A stretch of DNA of 64,000 bases from positions 20,253 to 84,252 of the forward strand of contig NZ_JAGPXX010000029.1 in assembly GCF_018070345.1 (NCBI RefSeq). Direction: 5' to 3'. The notes under the pieces are model-generated. The model ran no database searches. It was not told the DNA's origin and worked only from the letters and a program-made list of their open reading frames with translations. The position numbers were made by a program, and so were the translations under genes. Numbering within the stretch: the stretch's first letter is position 1; each line of letters opens with the position of its first letter. The DNA is from Streptomyces sp. F63. GTDB lineage: Bacteria > Actinomycetota > Actinomycetes > Streptomycetales > Streptomycetaceae. Shown in pieces: positions 1-9,114 of the stretch.

Positions 1-166
1 AACCGCCGCCCGACAGCAGACCGACCCTGCGGTCCGGCGAACGGCGCAGGGCGCGGACGAACCCGCCCTCGGCGTCGTGTTCGATCAGATCCCGGTGCGC
101 CCGGGCGAAGCCCTCGAGGGCGTCCGACACCAGTGATTCGGGTGCTCTCGCGAAGTACGGGGCCAT
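1..166 (-). CDS. dhaK: Dihydroxyacetone kinase subunit DhaK, N-terminal part (runs off the window)
   Basis: The reverse strand reads 55 residues from an ATG at 166 to the window edge. They begin MAPYFARAPESLVSDALEGF, continue with ARAHRDL and end in VGLLSGGG, which is the conserved opening of DhaK, where GGGSGHEP forms part of the dihydroxyacetone-binding site. DhaK phosphorylates dihydroxyacetone with DhaL, using ATP or a phosphotransferase donor. A ribosome site (AGGAG) lies 6 nt before the ATG. The gene is divergent from sbcD. Only the first sixth of the protein is visible, so integrity and kinase type cannot be judged. Confidence 0.85.
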   Translation of the reverse strand, partial: MAPYFARAPESLVSDALEGFARAHRDLIEHDAEGGFVRALRRSPDRRVGLLSGGG

Positions 167-429
167 GGCGACTCCTGTGGTGATCACGGCCAGGATGTCC
201 TGACGGTGCCTCCGACTTCCGCTGTCCGACCATCGTGCGGCGGCGGGTGGGCCACGGCAACTCGTGGCCGCCTCCGCGGCACCCCTTACCACAGCGCAGG
301 CGGTTCCGCCCGCCGGCGGCCGCGGTGCGGGTGGGGCCACTAGAGTGTCCGGTGCCAGGGAGCCGGCTGTGGCGGCCGGCCCGACCGACGAGGACGCGGG
401 GGACGGACGGTGCGCGTGGGGGCCCCGCT

Positions 430-1593
430 GTGAGATTCCTGCACACCTCCGACTGGCATCTCGGCCGGTCGTTCCACCGGGTGGGCCTGCTGGACGCCCA
501 GGCCGCCTTCCTCGATCACCTCGTCGGCACGGTACGGGAGCAGCGGATCGGCGCCGTCCTCGTCGCGGGCGACGTCTACGACCGGGCCGTACCGCCGCTC
601 GCCGCCGTCGAGTTGTACGACGACGCGCTGCACCGGCTGGCCGCGCTCGGCGTCCCCGTGGTGATGATCTCCGGCAACCACGACTCCGCCCGCCGGCTGG
701 GCGTCGGCGCCGGGCTCATGGAGCGCGCCGGAATCCACCTCCGCACCGATCCGGGCCGTATCGGCACCCCCGTCCTCCTGGCCGACGAGCACGGCGAGAT
801 CGCCTGCTACGGGCTGCCCTACCTCGAACCCGCCCTGGTCCGCGAGCGGCTGGACGCGGAGAGGGCCGGCCACGCCGCCGTCCTCGGCGCCGCCATGGAC
901 CGGGTGCGGGCCGACCTCGCGGCCCGTCCCGCCGGAACCCGGTCCGTCGTCCTCGCCCACGCCTTCGTCTCCGGCGGCGCGGCCAGCGACAGCGAGCGCG
1001 ACATCACCGTGGGCGGTGCCGCCGCCGTCCCCGCCGGGGTGTTCGACGGCGTCGACTACGCCGCGCTCGGCCACCTCCACGGCTGCCAGACCATCACGGA
1101 GCGGGTCCGCTACTCCGGTTCCCCGCTGGCCTACTCCTTCTCCGAGGCTGGGCACCGCAAGAGCATGTGGCTCGTCGACCTCGGAGCCGGCGGCGCTCTC
1201 ACCGCCGAGCGCGTCGACTGCCCCGTGCCCCGCCCGCTCGCCCGGATCCGCGGCCGGCTGGACGAACTCCTGGCCGATCCGCGGCTGGAGGCGGCGGAGG
1301 ACGCCTGGGTCGAGGCCACCCTCACCGACCCGGTCCGCCCGCACGAGCCGATGGCCCGGCTCGGCCGGCGCTTCCCGCACCTCCTCACCCTGGTCTTCGA
1401 GCCCGACCGCGCGCCCGGCGACCCGCGCGCCTCGTACGCCGAACGGATCGGCGGGCGCACCGACCAGCAGATCGCGGAGGACTTCGTCGGCCACGTCCGC
1501 GGCGGCGGCCCGGACGAACGCGAACGCGCCGTGCTCCGCGACGCCTTCGACACCGCCCGTGCCGCCGACCCCCGTCACGAGGCGGCCCGATGA
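430..1593 (+). CDS. sbcD: Exonuclease SbcD (Mre11-type nuclease subunit)
   Basis: This 387-residue protein is the nuclease subunit of the SbcCD complex, which cleaves hairpins and protein-blocked DNA ends. Metallophosphatase motifs are all present at the N-terminus: SDWHLG (residues 7-12), GDVYDRA and SGNHDSAR, followed by ALGHLHG. The GTG at 430 is chosen because VRFLHTSDWHLG is the family's usual opening; the frame is open further upstream but encodes only low-complexity Arg/Pro sequence. A -10-like TAGAGT lies at 341-346. The stop overlaps the sbcC start by 4 nt (ATGA), so the two subunits are translationally coupled. The 263 bp between dhaK and this gene holds the divergent promoters and nothing else that I can see. 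Confidence 0.93.
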   Translation: MRFLHTSDWHLGRSFHRVGLLDAQAAFLDHLVGTVREQRIGAVLVAGDVYDRAVPPLAAVELYDDALHRLAALGVPVVMISGNHDSARRLGVGAGLMERAGIHLRTDPGRIGTPVLLADEHGEIACYGLPYLEPALVRERLDAERAGHAAVLGAAMDRVRADLAARPAGTRSVVLAHAFVSGGAASDSERDITVGGAAAVPAGVFDGVDYAALGHLHGCQTITERVRYSGSPLAYSFSEAGHRKSMWLVDLGAGGALTAERVDCPVPRPLARIRGRLDELLADPRLEAAEDAWVEATLTDPVRPHEPMARLGRRFPHLLTLVFEPDRAPGDPRASYAERIGGRTDQQIAEDFVGHVRGGGPDERERAVLRDAFDTARAADPRHEAAR

Positions 1594-4500
1594 GGCTCCA
1601 CCGGCTGCGCGTCAGCGCCTTCGGCCCCTTCGGCGGCACGCACGAGATCGACTTCGACGAGCTGTCCGCCGCCGGGCTCTTCCTGCTGCACGGCCCGACC
1701 GGGGCCGGCAAGACCTCGGTGCTCGACGCGGTCTGCTACGCCCTGTACGGCGGTGTGCCCGGCGCCCGCCAGGCGAGCCTCCCGGCACTCCGCAGCGACC
1801 ACGCCGAACCGGGCACCCGGACCGAGGTGCAGCTCGAACTGACGGCCGGCGGGCGCCGGCTGGAGATCACCCGCGGCCCCGAGCAGCTCCGGCCGAAGAA
1901 GCGCGGTACCGGCTCCACCACGGAGAAGGCCTGGACGTGGCTGCGGCAACACGGCCCGGACGGCTGGAAGGGGCTGAGCCGGTCCCACCAGGAGGCCGGC
2001 GAGGAGATCCACCAGCTGCTGGGGATGAACAAGGAGCAGTTCTGCCAGGTCGTCCTGCTTCCGCAGGGCGACTTCGCGCGCTTCCTCCGCGCCGACGCCG
2101 AGGCGCGCGGCAAGCTCCTCGGCCGCCTCTTCGACACCCGGCGCTTCGCCGCCGTCGAGGAACGCCTCGCCGAGCTGCGGCGCGCCGCCGAGCGGAGGGT
2201 GACCGCCGCGGACGAGCAACTCCTCGCCCTGGCCCACCGGATGGCCCAGGCCGCGGGCGAGGCCGCCGACCCGGCGGAGCACCCGCTGCCGGACGCCGCT
2301 CCCGGCCGGCCCGGCCTGGCGGAGGCCGTCCTGGAATGGGCCGCCGTCGCCCGGACGCATGTCCGGGAACGGTACGAGATCGCCGCCTCGGCGGTCCGCG
2401 CGGCCGAGGCCGCCCACCGGGACGCGGAGCGGGACAGTGAGGCCGCCGCCGAACGCGCCCGGCTGCAGCGGCGGCACGCCGAGGCCCGGCGCCGGGCCTC
2501 GGCCCTGGAGGAGGCGGCGGCGGAGCGCGCGGAGGTACGGGACCGGCTCGACCGCGCGCGGGCTGCCGCCCGGGTCGTCCCCGCGCTGGAGCTGCGCGAC
2601 GCGGCAGGGCGGGACCACCGCGCGGCGAGCGATACGGAGCGGCGGCTGCGGCGGGAACTGCCCGCCGCCCTGGCGGAGGCCGGCGCCGGCCGGCTCGCCG
2701 CCCTCGAACGCGAACGCCGGGAGGACCTCGGCCGGCTCGCCGCCGCACGGCACGCCGAGGACCGGGCCGCGGCGATCAGCCGGGAGCAGCGGACCCTCGA
2801 CCGCGAGGCGGAGGCCGACGAGGAGGCCCTGGCCGAGACCGAGCGCTGGCTCTGCGCCTGGGAGAGCACGAGGGACGCCCACCGCGAGCGGATCGCCGGT
2901 GCACGGGAGGCCCTCACCCGGGCCGAGACGCTGCGCGCCGAGACCGGACCGGCCGAACACCGGCTCGAAGCCGCCCGCCGCCGCGACGACCTCACCGGCC
3001 GGACCGAGGCCGCCGAGGAGCGGCTCCGCGTGCTCCGCGACCGCGCCGGCGACGCCCGGCAGCGGTGGCTCGACCTCCGGGAGCGCCGGCTGCTCGGCAT
3101 CGCGGCGGAGCTCGCCGCCGGGCTCGTGCCGGGCACGGAGTGCGCCGTCTGCGGCTCCACCGAACACCCCCGGCCCGCGGCCAGGACGGCGGACCACGTC
3201 GGCCGGGCCGAGGAGGAGACGGCACACACCGCGTACCGCGCGGCCGAGGACCGCCGGGAGGACGCCGAGCGGGAGCTGCGGTCCCTCGCCGACGCGCTCG
3301 CCGCCGCCACCGGCGAGGCGGACGGGGCCGGCACCGCAGCGCTCCGGGAGACCGTCGAGCGGCTCCGCCGCGAGCACGCGCAGGCCCGGACCGCGGCCGC
3401 GGGTCTTTCCGCGGCGGAGGAGGCCCTCGACCGGGCGGAGCGGGAACGGGAACGCCGGCTGGCCGAGCAGCGGGAGACCGAGCGGCGCGCCGCCGCGCGG
3501 ACCTCCCGGCGGGAATCGCTCGCCGCCGAACTCGCCTCCCTCCAGGAGGAGTTGGCGCGGGCACGGGGCAGTGCCGGGAGCGTCGCCGAGCGCGCCGCGG
3601 CCCTGGAGCGGGAGACCGCCGCGCTCGCCGGTGCCGCCGCGGCCGTCCGCGCCGCGGGGGAGGCGGCGCGCCGGCTGAAGGAGGCCGACGCCCGCCTCGC
3701 CGACGCCGCCTACGCCGCCGGCTTCGACACGCCCGCCGCGGCCGCCGGGGCCGCACTCGGCGACGACCGGCGGCGGGAACTCCAGGGCCGGCTGGACGCC
3801 TGGCAGGCCGAGACCGTCGCCGTCGCCGCCGAACTGGCCGACCCGGACGTCGCCGAGGCCGCCGGCCGGCCGCCCGCCGACCCCGGTGCCGCGCGCGCCG
3901 TCCTGGAGGCCGCCACCGCGCGGCTCCGCGCGGCCTCCGCCGCCGAGGCCGGGGCGGATCGCCGCCGTGCCGAGCTGGACCGGCTCTCCACGCAGGCCCT
4001 CGACGGCGCGCGCCGGCTCGCACCGCTCCGCCGGGACCACGAACGGGTGGCGCGGCTCGCCGGGCTCGCCGCGGGCACCTCCGCCGAGAACGCCCGCAAG
4101 ATGCGCCTGGAGTCCTACGTACTGGCCGCCCGGCTGGAGCAGGTGGCCGCGGCGGCGAGCCTCCGGCTCCAGCGGATGTCCGCCGGGCGCTACACCCTCG
4201 TCCACTCCGACGCCCGCGCCCCGGGCCGCGGCCGCTCCGGACTCGGCCTGCACGTGATCGACGCCTGGACGGGCCGCGAACGCGACACCGCCACCCTCTC
4301 CGGGGGCGAGACCTTCTTCGCCTCCCTCGCCCTCGCGCTGGGGCTCGCCGACGTCGTCACGGACGAGGCGGGCGGGGCGCGCCTCGACACGCTCTTCATC
4401 GACGAGGGGTTCGGCAGCCTCGACGAGCAGACCCTCGACGAGGTGCTCGACGTCCTCGACTCCCTCCGGGAGCGGGACCGCGCGGTCGGCATCGTCAGCC

Positions 4501-4601
4501 ACGTGCCCGACCTGCGCCGCCGCGTGCCGGCCCGGCTGGAGGTCGTCAAGACCCGCACCGGCTCGGCGGTACGGCACCACACCGTCGCCGCGGGCGGCTG
4601 A
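1590..4601 (+). CDS. sbcC: Exonuclease SbcC (Rad50-type SMC ATPase subunit)
   Basis: This 1003-residue SMC-type ATPase partners SbcD in DNA end processing. The Walker A motif is GPTGAGKT (about residues 35-42), the ABC signature is TLSGGETFFASLALALG near residue 910, followed by the Walker B region DTLFIDEGFGSLD. Between the ATPase halves lies a long, charged Arg/Glu/Ala coiled coil with a CAVC zinc hook (ECAVCGSTEHP) at its middle. It begins within the sbcD stop codon. Length and domain order are normal for the family. The 66 bp after the stop separate it from a convergent toxin-like gene. Confidence 0.94.
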   Translation: MRLHRLRVSAFGPFGGTHEIDFDELSAAGLFLLHGPTGAGKTSVLDAVCYALYGGVPGARQASLPALRSDHAEPGTRTEVQLELTAGGRRLEITRGPEQLRPKKRGTGSTTEKAWTWLRQHGPDGWKGLSRSHQEAGEEIHQLLGMNKEQFCQVVLLPQGDFARFLRADAEARGKLLGRLFDTRRFAAVEERLAELRRAAERRVTAADEQLLALAHRMAQAAGEAADPAEHPLPDAAPGRPGLAEAVLEWAAVARTHVRERYEIAASAVRAAEAAHRDAERDSEAAAERARLQRRHAEARRRASALEEAAAERAEVRDRLDRARAAARVVPALELRDAAGRDHRAASDTERRLRRELPAALAEAGAGRLAALERERREDLGRLAAARHAEDRAAAISREQRTLDREAEADEEALAETERWLCAWESTRDAHRERIAGAREALTRAETLRAETGPAEHRLEAARRRDDLTGRTEAAEERLRVLRDRAGDARQRWLDLRERRLLGIAAELAAGLVPGTECAVCGSTEHPRPAARTADHVGRAEEETAHTAYRAAEDRREDAERELRSLADALAAATGEADGAGTAALRETVERLRREHAQARTAAAGLSAAEEALDRAERERERRLAEQRETERRAAARTSRRESLAAELASLQEELARARGSAGSVAERAAALERETAALAGAAAAVRAAGEAARRLKEADARLADAAYAAGFDTPAAAAGAALGDDRRRELQGRLDAWQAETVAVAAELADPDVAEAAGRPPADPGAARAVLEAATARLRAASAAEAGADRRRAELDRLSTQALDGARRLAPLRRDHERVARLAGLAAGTSAENARKMRLESYVLAARLEQVAAAASLRLQRMSAGRYTLVHSDARAPGRGRSGLGLHVIDAWTGRERDTATLSGGETFFASLALALGLADVVTDEAGGARLDTLFIDEGFGSLDEQTLDEVLDVLDSLRERDRAVGIVSHVPDLRRRVPARLEVVKTRTGSAVRHHTVAAGG

Positions 4602-4667
4602 GGCGCCCCGGGTGCCCGGCGGGGCCCGCACCGCGCCGCGGTCACCGCGGGCGGCGGCCGGACGGGT

Positions 4668-5039
4668 TCAGATCCGCCAGGAACGGATGAGCTCGGCCGC
4701 GCCGTAGACCGTGGCGTCGGCCGACTGGAGGTCCTTGACCAGCTCGATCAGCGCACCGTACGGCGGGTCGATGCCCTCGTGCGAGGCGTGCATGTACGCG
4801 ACCGCGATACCGCAGGCGAACAGCGCGTTGCGGGACGGCAGCGGCTTCAGCTGGACGATGGTGTGGAGCAGCGCGGCGGCGCGCCAGGCGGCGTCGGCGT
4901 GCTCGCCCAGACGGGGCGTGTTGACCCGGTGGCGGGCGACGGCCGCCGCGAGCGCGGAGTAGTCGTCGACGCCGGGATCGGTGGGGAGGATTTCCGTCTG
5001 GCGGGCGAGGAGCCAGCGGACGTCGATGAGGAGATCCAC
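4668..5039 (-). CDS. Doc/Fic-like toxin homologue of a small TA pair, Fic motif degenerate
   Basis: This 123-residue protein is paralogous to the one at 24019-24393: both share IDxxWLL at the N-terminus, DPxVxDxxALxAAVxRH, RAAALL and a C-terminal LVKD...AEELRSW-type end. The fold pattern matches short Doc/Fic-family proteins, which AMPylate or phosphorylate targets such as EF-Tu. The diagnostic HxFxxGNKR loop should fall at the segment PLPSRNALFA; the His and the GNK residues are absent there. It starts with GTG 2 nt after the antitoxin stop. Either the chemistry has changed, or the protein is a non-catalytic relic. Assignment to the Doc family is from pattern only; activity is not inferred. 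Confidence 0.6.
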   Translation of the reverse strand: MDLLIDVRWLLARQTEILPTDPGVDDYSALAAAVARHRVNTPRLGEHADAAWRAAALLHTIVQLKPLPSRNALFACGIAVAYMHASHEGIDPPYGALIELVKDLQSADATVYGAAELIRSWRI

Positions 5040-5041
5040 GC

Positions 5042-5293
5042 TCAGGCGGCTCCCCGCCCGCTGCCCGCGGCCCCCGCCGGAGCGTCCTCCGGAAAGGCCT
5101 CGTCGAAGGCGTCGGCGTTGTCCACGACGAAGGACCGGAAGATCTGGCTCGCCTCCGACATGGCGCGCCGCCGCGCCAGGTCGTCGGTCACGGCCTCGCG
5201 CACCAGGGCCTTGAGCGTGACGCCTCTCTCCCGGGCGGCCTCGCGGAGCTCGGCGAGCTCCTCGTCGCTGAAGTCAATGTTGAGTGCGGGCAT
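5042..5293 (-). CDS. Ribbon-helix-helix antitoxin-like protein
   Basis: This 83-residue protein opens with a short beta-strand-like stretch, MPALNIDFSDEELAELREAA, followed by RERGVTLKALVREAV, the pattern of a ribbon-helix-helix DNA-binding dimer. The C-terminal half (SQIFRSFVVDNADAFDEAF) is acidic and is where toxin binding would be expected. It sits directly upstream of the toxin-like gene, with 2 nt between stop and start. A -10 box TACCGT at 5300-5305 ends 6 nt before the ATG and no ribosome site is present, so the mRNA is probably leaderless. Autoregulation of its own promoter is the normal behaviour for such proteins but is inferred. Confidence 0.65.
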   Translation of the reverse strand: MPALNIDFSDEELAELREAARERGVTLKALVREAVTDDLARRRAMSEASQIFRSFVVDNADAFDEAFPEDAPAGAAGSGRGAA

Positions 5294-5299
5294 GCCGCC

Positions 5300-5305
5300 A
5301 CGGTA
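5300..5305 (-). promoter_or_regulatory. -10 box of the antitoxin-toxin pair (leaderless start)
   Basis: TACCGT on the reverse strand is followed by 6 nt and then the ATG of the antitoxin, placing the predicted transcript start at or next to the start codon. No good -35 match is visible 17-18 nt upstream, which is usual for repressor-controlled TA promoters. Confidence 0.45.
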
Positions 5306-5503
5306 CTGCGCGGGTACCCCATTGCACAGAGGGGCAGGTCAGCACGGTGTGGATCAGGTACCCGGGGCTTGGCGGGGGCGGCGGCGCGGGCGCGGCACAG
5401 CCGCTCGCCGCCGGCGGTCCCGGGCGGCCGGGTGAGCGACCTGCCGCCCGGGACCGCCACGACGCGCGGGAGCGGCCCCGCCCGGCGCCGCCCCGCCGTG
5501 CCG

Positions 5504-7192
5504 TCACAGCCGGGCCAGTTCCTCCTCCAGGTCGTCCAGGCCGAGCGAGCCCAGGGAGAGGGCGGCCATGTGCCACCGCTTGGCGTCGAACGCCTCTCCG
5601 CGCGCCGTCCGGGCCGCCTCGCGGCCGCGCAGCCAGGCGCGCTCGCCGAGCTTGTAGCCGATGGCCTGGCCGGGCATGCCGAGGTAGCGGGTCAGCTCGC
5701 TCTCCACGAAGTCCGCCGGGCGTCCGGAGTGGAGCCCGAAGAACTCCCCGGCCAGTTCCGGGGTCCAGCGCTCGCCCGGGTGGAACGGGGAGTCCGCGGG
5801 GATCTCCAGCTCCAGGTGCATCCCGACGTCGATGATCACACGTACGGCCCGCATCATCTGCGCGTCCAGATAGCCGATGCGGCGCTCCGGGTCGGTGAGG
5901 AAGCCCAGTTCGTCCATGAGCCGCTCCGCGTAGAGCGCCCAGCCCTCCGCGTTGGCGCTGACGGTGCCGACGGACGCCTGGTACCGGGACAGCCGGTCGG
6001 CCACGTGGGTCCACTGCGCGAGCTGGAGGTGGTGGCCGGGCACGCCCTCGTGGTACCAGGTGGAGACCAGGTCGTAGACGGGGTAGCGGTCCTCGGCCGT
6101 GGCCGGGAGCCAGGTGAAACCGGGCCGGGAGAAGTCGGCCGAGGGCTGGGTGTAGTAGGGGGCCGCGGCGCTGCCGGCGGGGGCGATCCGGGACTCCACC
6201 CGCTTGACCCGCTCCGCGAGGTCGAAGTGGGTGCCGTCCAGGGCCTCGATGGCCTCGTCCATCAGCTCCTGGAGCCAGTCGCGGGCCGCGTCCACACCCT
6301 CCAGGTGGTGCCCGTGCTCGTCGAGGTGGGCGATGGCCCTCCACGGGTCCTCCGCCGTGCCGGGCAGGATCCTCTCCGCCTCGGCGCGCATCTCGCCGAG
6401 CAGCCGGTGGAACTCCGACCAGCCGTAGGCGTACGCCTCGTCCAGGTCGAGATCGGTGCCGTTGTAGTAGCGGACCCAGCGGGCGTACCGCTCGCGGCCC
6501 ACGATGTCCGGGGCCCCCTCGACGGCCGGGGCGTAATGGTCGCGCAGCCAGTCGCGCAGGTCCTCGAAGGCGGCCGTGGCGTGGGCCGCCGCCGTGTCCA
6601 GCTCACCGCGCAGCTCCGCCGGGCCGTCGGAGACGAACGCGGCGAACCAGCTGCGGTCGGTGCCCACCCACGCGTCGAGCTGCCCGATGACGGTGGCCAC
6701 CTGGCGCGGCCCGGCCGGCAGCTGCCGCTTGAGGCCCTCGGCCAGCGCGGTGCGGTAGCCCTCCAGGCAGCCGGGCACGGCCCGCAGCCGCTCGGCGATC
6801 CTCGACCAGTCCTCGGCCGTGTCGTTCGGTGTGACGGTGAAGATGGCCCGGACCGCCTGCGGCGGCGAGAAGAGGTTGTTGAGGGCGCGCAGTCCTTCGC
6901 CGGCGTCGTGGACGGCGAGTTCGGCGGTGAGCCGTTCCCGGAGCAGGCGGGCGCAGCGGCGTTCCGCCTCGTCGTCCGCGCCCGGCCGGGCCTCCGCCTC
7001 GGCCAGCCGGTCCAGGGTGGCGCGTGCCAGGGCGGCGACGGCGTCCTGGCCGGCGGGGGAGAGGTCCGGCAGGCGGGAGTGGCTCCCGGTGACACCGAGA
7101 TAGGTGCCCTCGAGGGGATCCAGTTCGACGAGGGCGTCGACGTGGGCGTCGGCGATCTGGCGGGGCAGGGGGCTGCTGGTGGTATCGGACAT
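5504..7192 (-). CDS. DUF885 family metallopeptidase-like protein
   Basis: This 562-residue protein belongs to the DUF885 family of predicted zinc peptidases related to thermolysin-like folds. The metal-binding helix is visible as WYHEGVPGHHLQLAQ (HExxxGHH), with ANAEGWALYAERLMDELGF further on supplying the second Glu typical of the family. There is no signal peptide, so it is cytoplasmic. The ATG at 7192 is preferred over one 14 codons upstream because GAGGA lies 8 nt ahead of it. Substrate is unknown; peptides are inferred from the fold. It stands alone between the antitoxin and an Lrp regulator. Confidence 0.88.
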   Translation of the reverse strand: MSDTTSSPLPRQIADAHVDALVELDPLEGTYLGVTGSHSRLPDLSPAGQDAVAALARATLDRLAEAEARPGADDEAERRCARLLRERLTAELAVHDAGEGLRALNNLFSPPQAVRAIFTVTPNDTAEDWSRIAERLRAVPGCLEGYRTALAEGLKRQLPAGPRQVATVIGQLDAWVGTDRSWFAAFVSDGPAELRGELDTAAAHATAAFEDLRDWLRDHYAPAVEGAPDIVGRERYARWVRYYNGTDLDLDEAYAYGWSEFHRLLGEMRAEAERILPGTAEDPWRAIAHLDEHGHHLEGVDAARDWLQELMDEAIEALDGTHFDLAERVKRVESRIAPAGSAAAPYYTQPSADFSRPGFTWLPATAEDRYPVYDLVSTWYHEGVPGHHLQLAQWTHVADRLSRYQASVGTVSANAEGWALYAERLMDELGFLTDPERRIGYLDAQMMRAVRVIIDVGMHLELEIPADSPFHPGERWTPELAGEFFGLHSGRPADFVESELTRYLGMPGQAIGYKLGERAWLRGREAARTARGEAFDAKRWHMAALSLGSLGLDDLEEELARL

Positions 7193-7354
7193 GCGGCCAT
7201 CCTCATATGCCGGCGGCCGCTCCGTCACCACCATCCGGCGGCATGATCCTGTCGAAGGGTGTCCGATATCCGATACGTCAACTGCGGTAGACGGTGTCTG
7301 TCGGTGTCGAAAGGGCTTTCCCCCGCGGTGCTGACACGGGCGCGGAACCCGGCG

Positions 7355-7828
7355 TCAGCCCGGGGGCAGCAGGGGCCCGCACTCCCACTGCTGGAAGATC
7401 AGCCGGGTCTCGACGCGCGCCACCTCCCGGCGGGAGGTGAACTCGTCCAGCACGAGCCGCTGCAGATCCGCCGTGCCCGTCACCGCCACATGGACCAGAT
7501 AGTCGTCCGGCCCGGTCAGGTGGAACAGCGCCCGCGACTCCGGCAGCGCCCGTACCCGTTCGACGAACGGCCCGATCAGCTCCCGGCGGTGCGGCCGCAC
7601 CTGGACGAGCAGCAGCGCCTCCAGACCCCGGCCCAGCTTCGCCGGGTCCAGCCGCAGCGCGTTGCCGAGGATCACACCGCTGCGGCGCAGCCGCGCCACC
7701 CGGTCCAGGCAGGTCGAGGGGGCCACGCCCACCTCGGCCGCGAGGTCCCGGTACGTGGTCCGGGCATCGTTTTGCAGCAGCCGCAGAATCTGGAGATCCA
7801 CCGGATCCAGAACCACCGAATCGGACAT
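7355..7828 (-). CDS. Lrp/AsnC family transcriptional regulator
   Basis: This 157-residue regulator has an N-terminal winged helix-turn-helix (LDPVDLQILRLLQNDARTTY, then VGVAPSTCLDRVARLRRSGVI) and a C-terminal ligand-binding RAM domain (ALLLVQVRPHRRE to HLTGPDDYLVHVAVTGTADL). Such proteins sense amino acids and control their metabolism. It is divergent from the Cys/Met PLP enzyme with 51 bp between start codons, so it very likely controls that gene and itself; the effector is probably a sulfur amino acid or the enzyme's substrate (inference). Confidence 0.92.
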   Translation of the reverse strand: MSDSVVLDPVDLQILRLLQNDARTTYRDLAAEVGVAPSTCLDRVARLRRSGVILGNALRLDPAKLGRGLEALLLVQVRPHRRELIGPFVERVRALPESRALFHLTGPDDYLVHVAVTGTADLQRLVLDEFTSRREVARVETRLIFQQWECGPLLPPG

Positions 7829-7879
7829 CGGCCGAACGTAGCACGGGATCCGCCCCCCAGAGCCCGGCAGGTGTTCACC

Positions 7880-9091
7880 ATGCGGTCCATGGAGACACCC
7901 TCCGGGCCCACCCCGCCCGTCCGCCGGTCCCTGTCCACCGAGGCCGTCCACGCCGGCCGCGAAGACCTCGCGGAACTCGGTCTGCACGCGCCGCCGCTCG
8001 ATCTGTCCACCACCTACCCCTCGTACGACAGCCGGGCCGAGGCGGCCCGGATCGACGACTTCGCCACCACCGGCGCCCGGCCCGAGGGCCCGCCGGTCTA
8101 CGCCCGCCTGGACAACCCGACCACGGCCCGGTTCGAGGCGGCCCTCGCCCGGCTGGAGGGCACCGAGAGCGCCGTCGCCTTCGCCAGCGGCATGGCCGCG
8201 CTGACCGCCTGCCTGATGGTGCGGAACAGCATGGGCCTGCGCCATGTCGTCGCCGTCCGCCCGCTGTACGGATGCAGCGACCACCTGCTGACCGCCGGGC
8301 TCCTCGGCAACGAGGTGACCTGGGTCGACCCGGCCGGCATCGCCGACGCCATCCGCCCGGACACCGGCCTGGTCCTGGTCGAGACCCCGGCCAACCCCAC
8401 CCTCGCCGAACTCGACCTGGCGGCGGTCGCCCACTCCTGCGGGGCGGTGCCGCTGCTGGCGGACAACACCTTCGCCACCCCCGTGCTCCAGCGGCCCGCC
8501 GAGCAGGGTGCGCGGATCGTGCTGCACAGCGCCACCAAGTACCTGGGCGGGCACGGCGACGTGCTCGGCGGTGTGGTCGCCTGCGACGAGGAGTTCGCCC
8601 GGAAGCTGCGGCAGGTGCGCTTCGCCACCGGCGGGGTGCTCCACCCGCTCGCCGGATACCTGCTGCTGCGCGGCCTGTCCACGCTCCCGGTACGCGTCCG
8701 GGCGGCGTCGGCGACGGCCGCCGAGCTGGCGCGGCGGCTGGCGGACGACCCGCGCGTGACCCGGGTGCGCTACCCGAAGCTCGGCGGCGCGATGGTGGCG
8801 TTCGAGACCGCGGGCGACCCGCACGAGGTGATCGCCGGAGTCCGGCTGATCACCCCGGCGGTCAGCCTCGGCAGTGTGGACACCCTCATCCAGCACCCCG
8901 CGTCGATCAGCCACCGCATCGTCGACGCGGACGACCGGCACGCCTCGGGCGTGAGCGACCGGCTGCTGCGGATGTCGGTCGGCCTGGAGGACGCCGACGA
9001 CCTCTGGGCCGACCTCGACCAGGCCCTCGACCGCGCGACGCGGGCGGGCGGCCTGGTCTCCGGCCGCAGCGGCGACACGGCCACCGGATAG
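7880..9091 (+). CDS. Cys/Met metabolism PLP-dependent enzyme (cystathionine/methionine gamma-lyase-like)
   Basis: This 403-residue enzyme is of fold type I. The Schiff-base lysine is in SATKYLGGHGDVLGG, the preceding aspartate contact is in LLADNTFATPVLQRP, and the substrate segment YARLDNPTTARFEAALA is present. The C-terminal GSVDTLIQHPAS motif is characteristic of the trans-sulfuration family. It should catalyse gamma-elimination or gamma-replacement on a sulfur amino acid; the exact substrate cannot be read from sequence. I use the ATG at 7880 (AGGTG 6 nt upstream); an in-frame ATG at 7889 is an alternative. The Lrp regulator lies divergently 51 bp away. Confidence 0.9.
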   Translation: MRSMETPSGPTPPVRRSLSTEAVHAGREDLAELGLHAPPLDLSTTYPSYDSRAEAARIDDFATTGARPEGPPVYARLDNPTTARFEAALARLEGTESAVAFASGMAALTACLMVRNSMGLRHVVAVRPLYGCSDHLLTAGLLGNEVTWVDPAGIADAIRPDTGLVLVETPANPTLAELDLAAVAHSCGAVPLLADNTFATPVLQRPAEQGARIVLHSATKYLGGHGDVLGGVVACDEEFARKLRQVRFATGGVLHPLAGYLLLRGLSTLPVRVRAASATAAELARRLADDPRVTRVRYPKLGGAMVAFETAGDPHEVIAGVRLITPAVSLGSVDTLIQHPASISHRIVDADDRHASGVSDRLLRMSVGLEDADDLWADLDQALDRATRAGGLVSGRSGDTATG

Positions 9092-9114
9092 CCCGGCGCG
9101 CCCGCCGGACGGGT

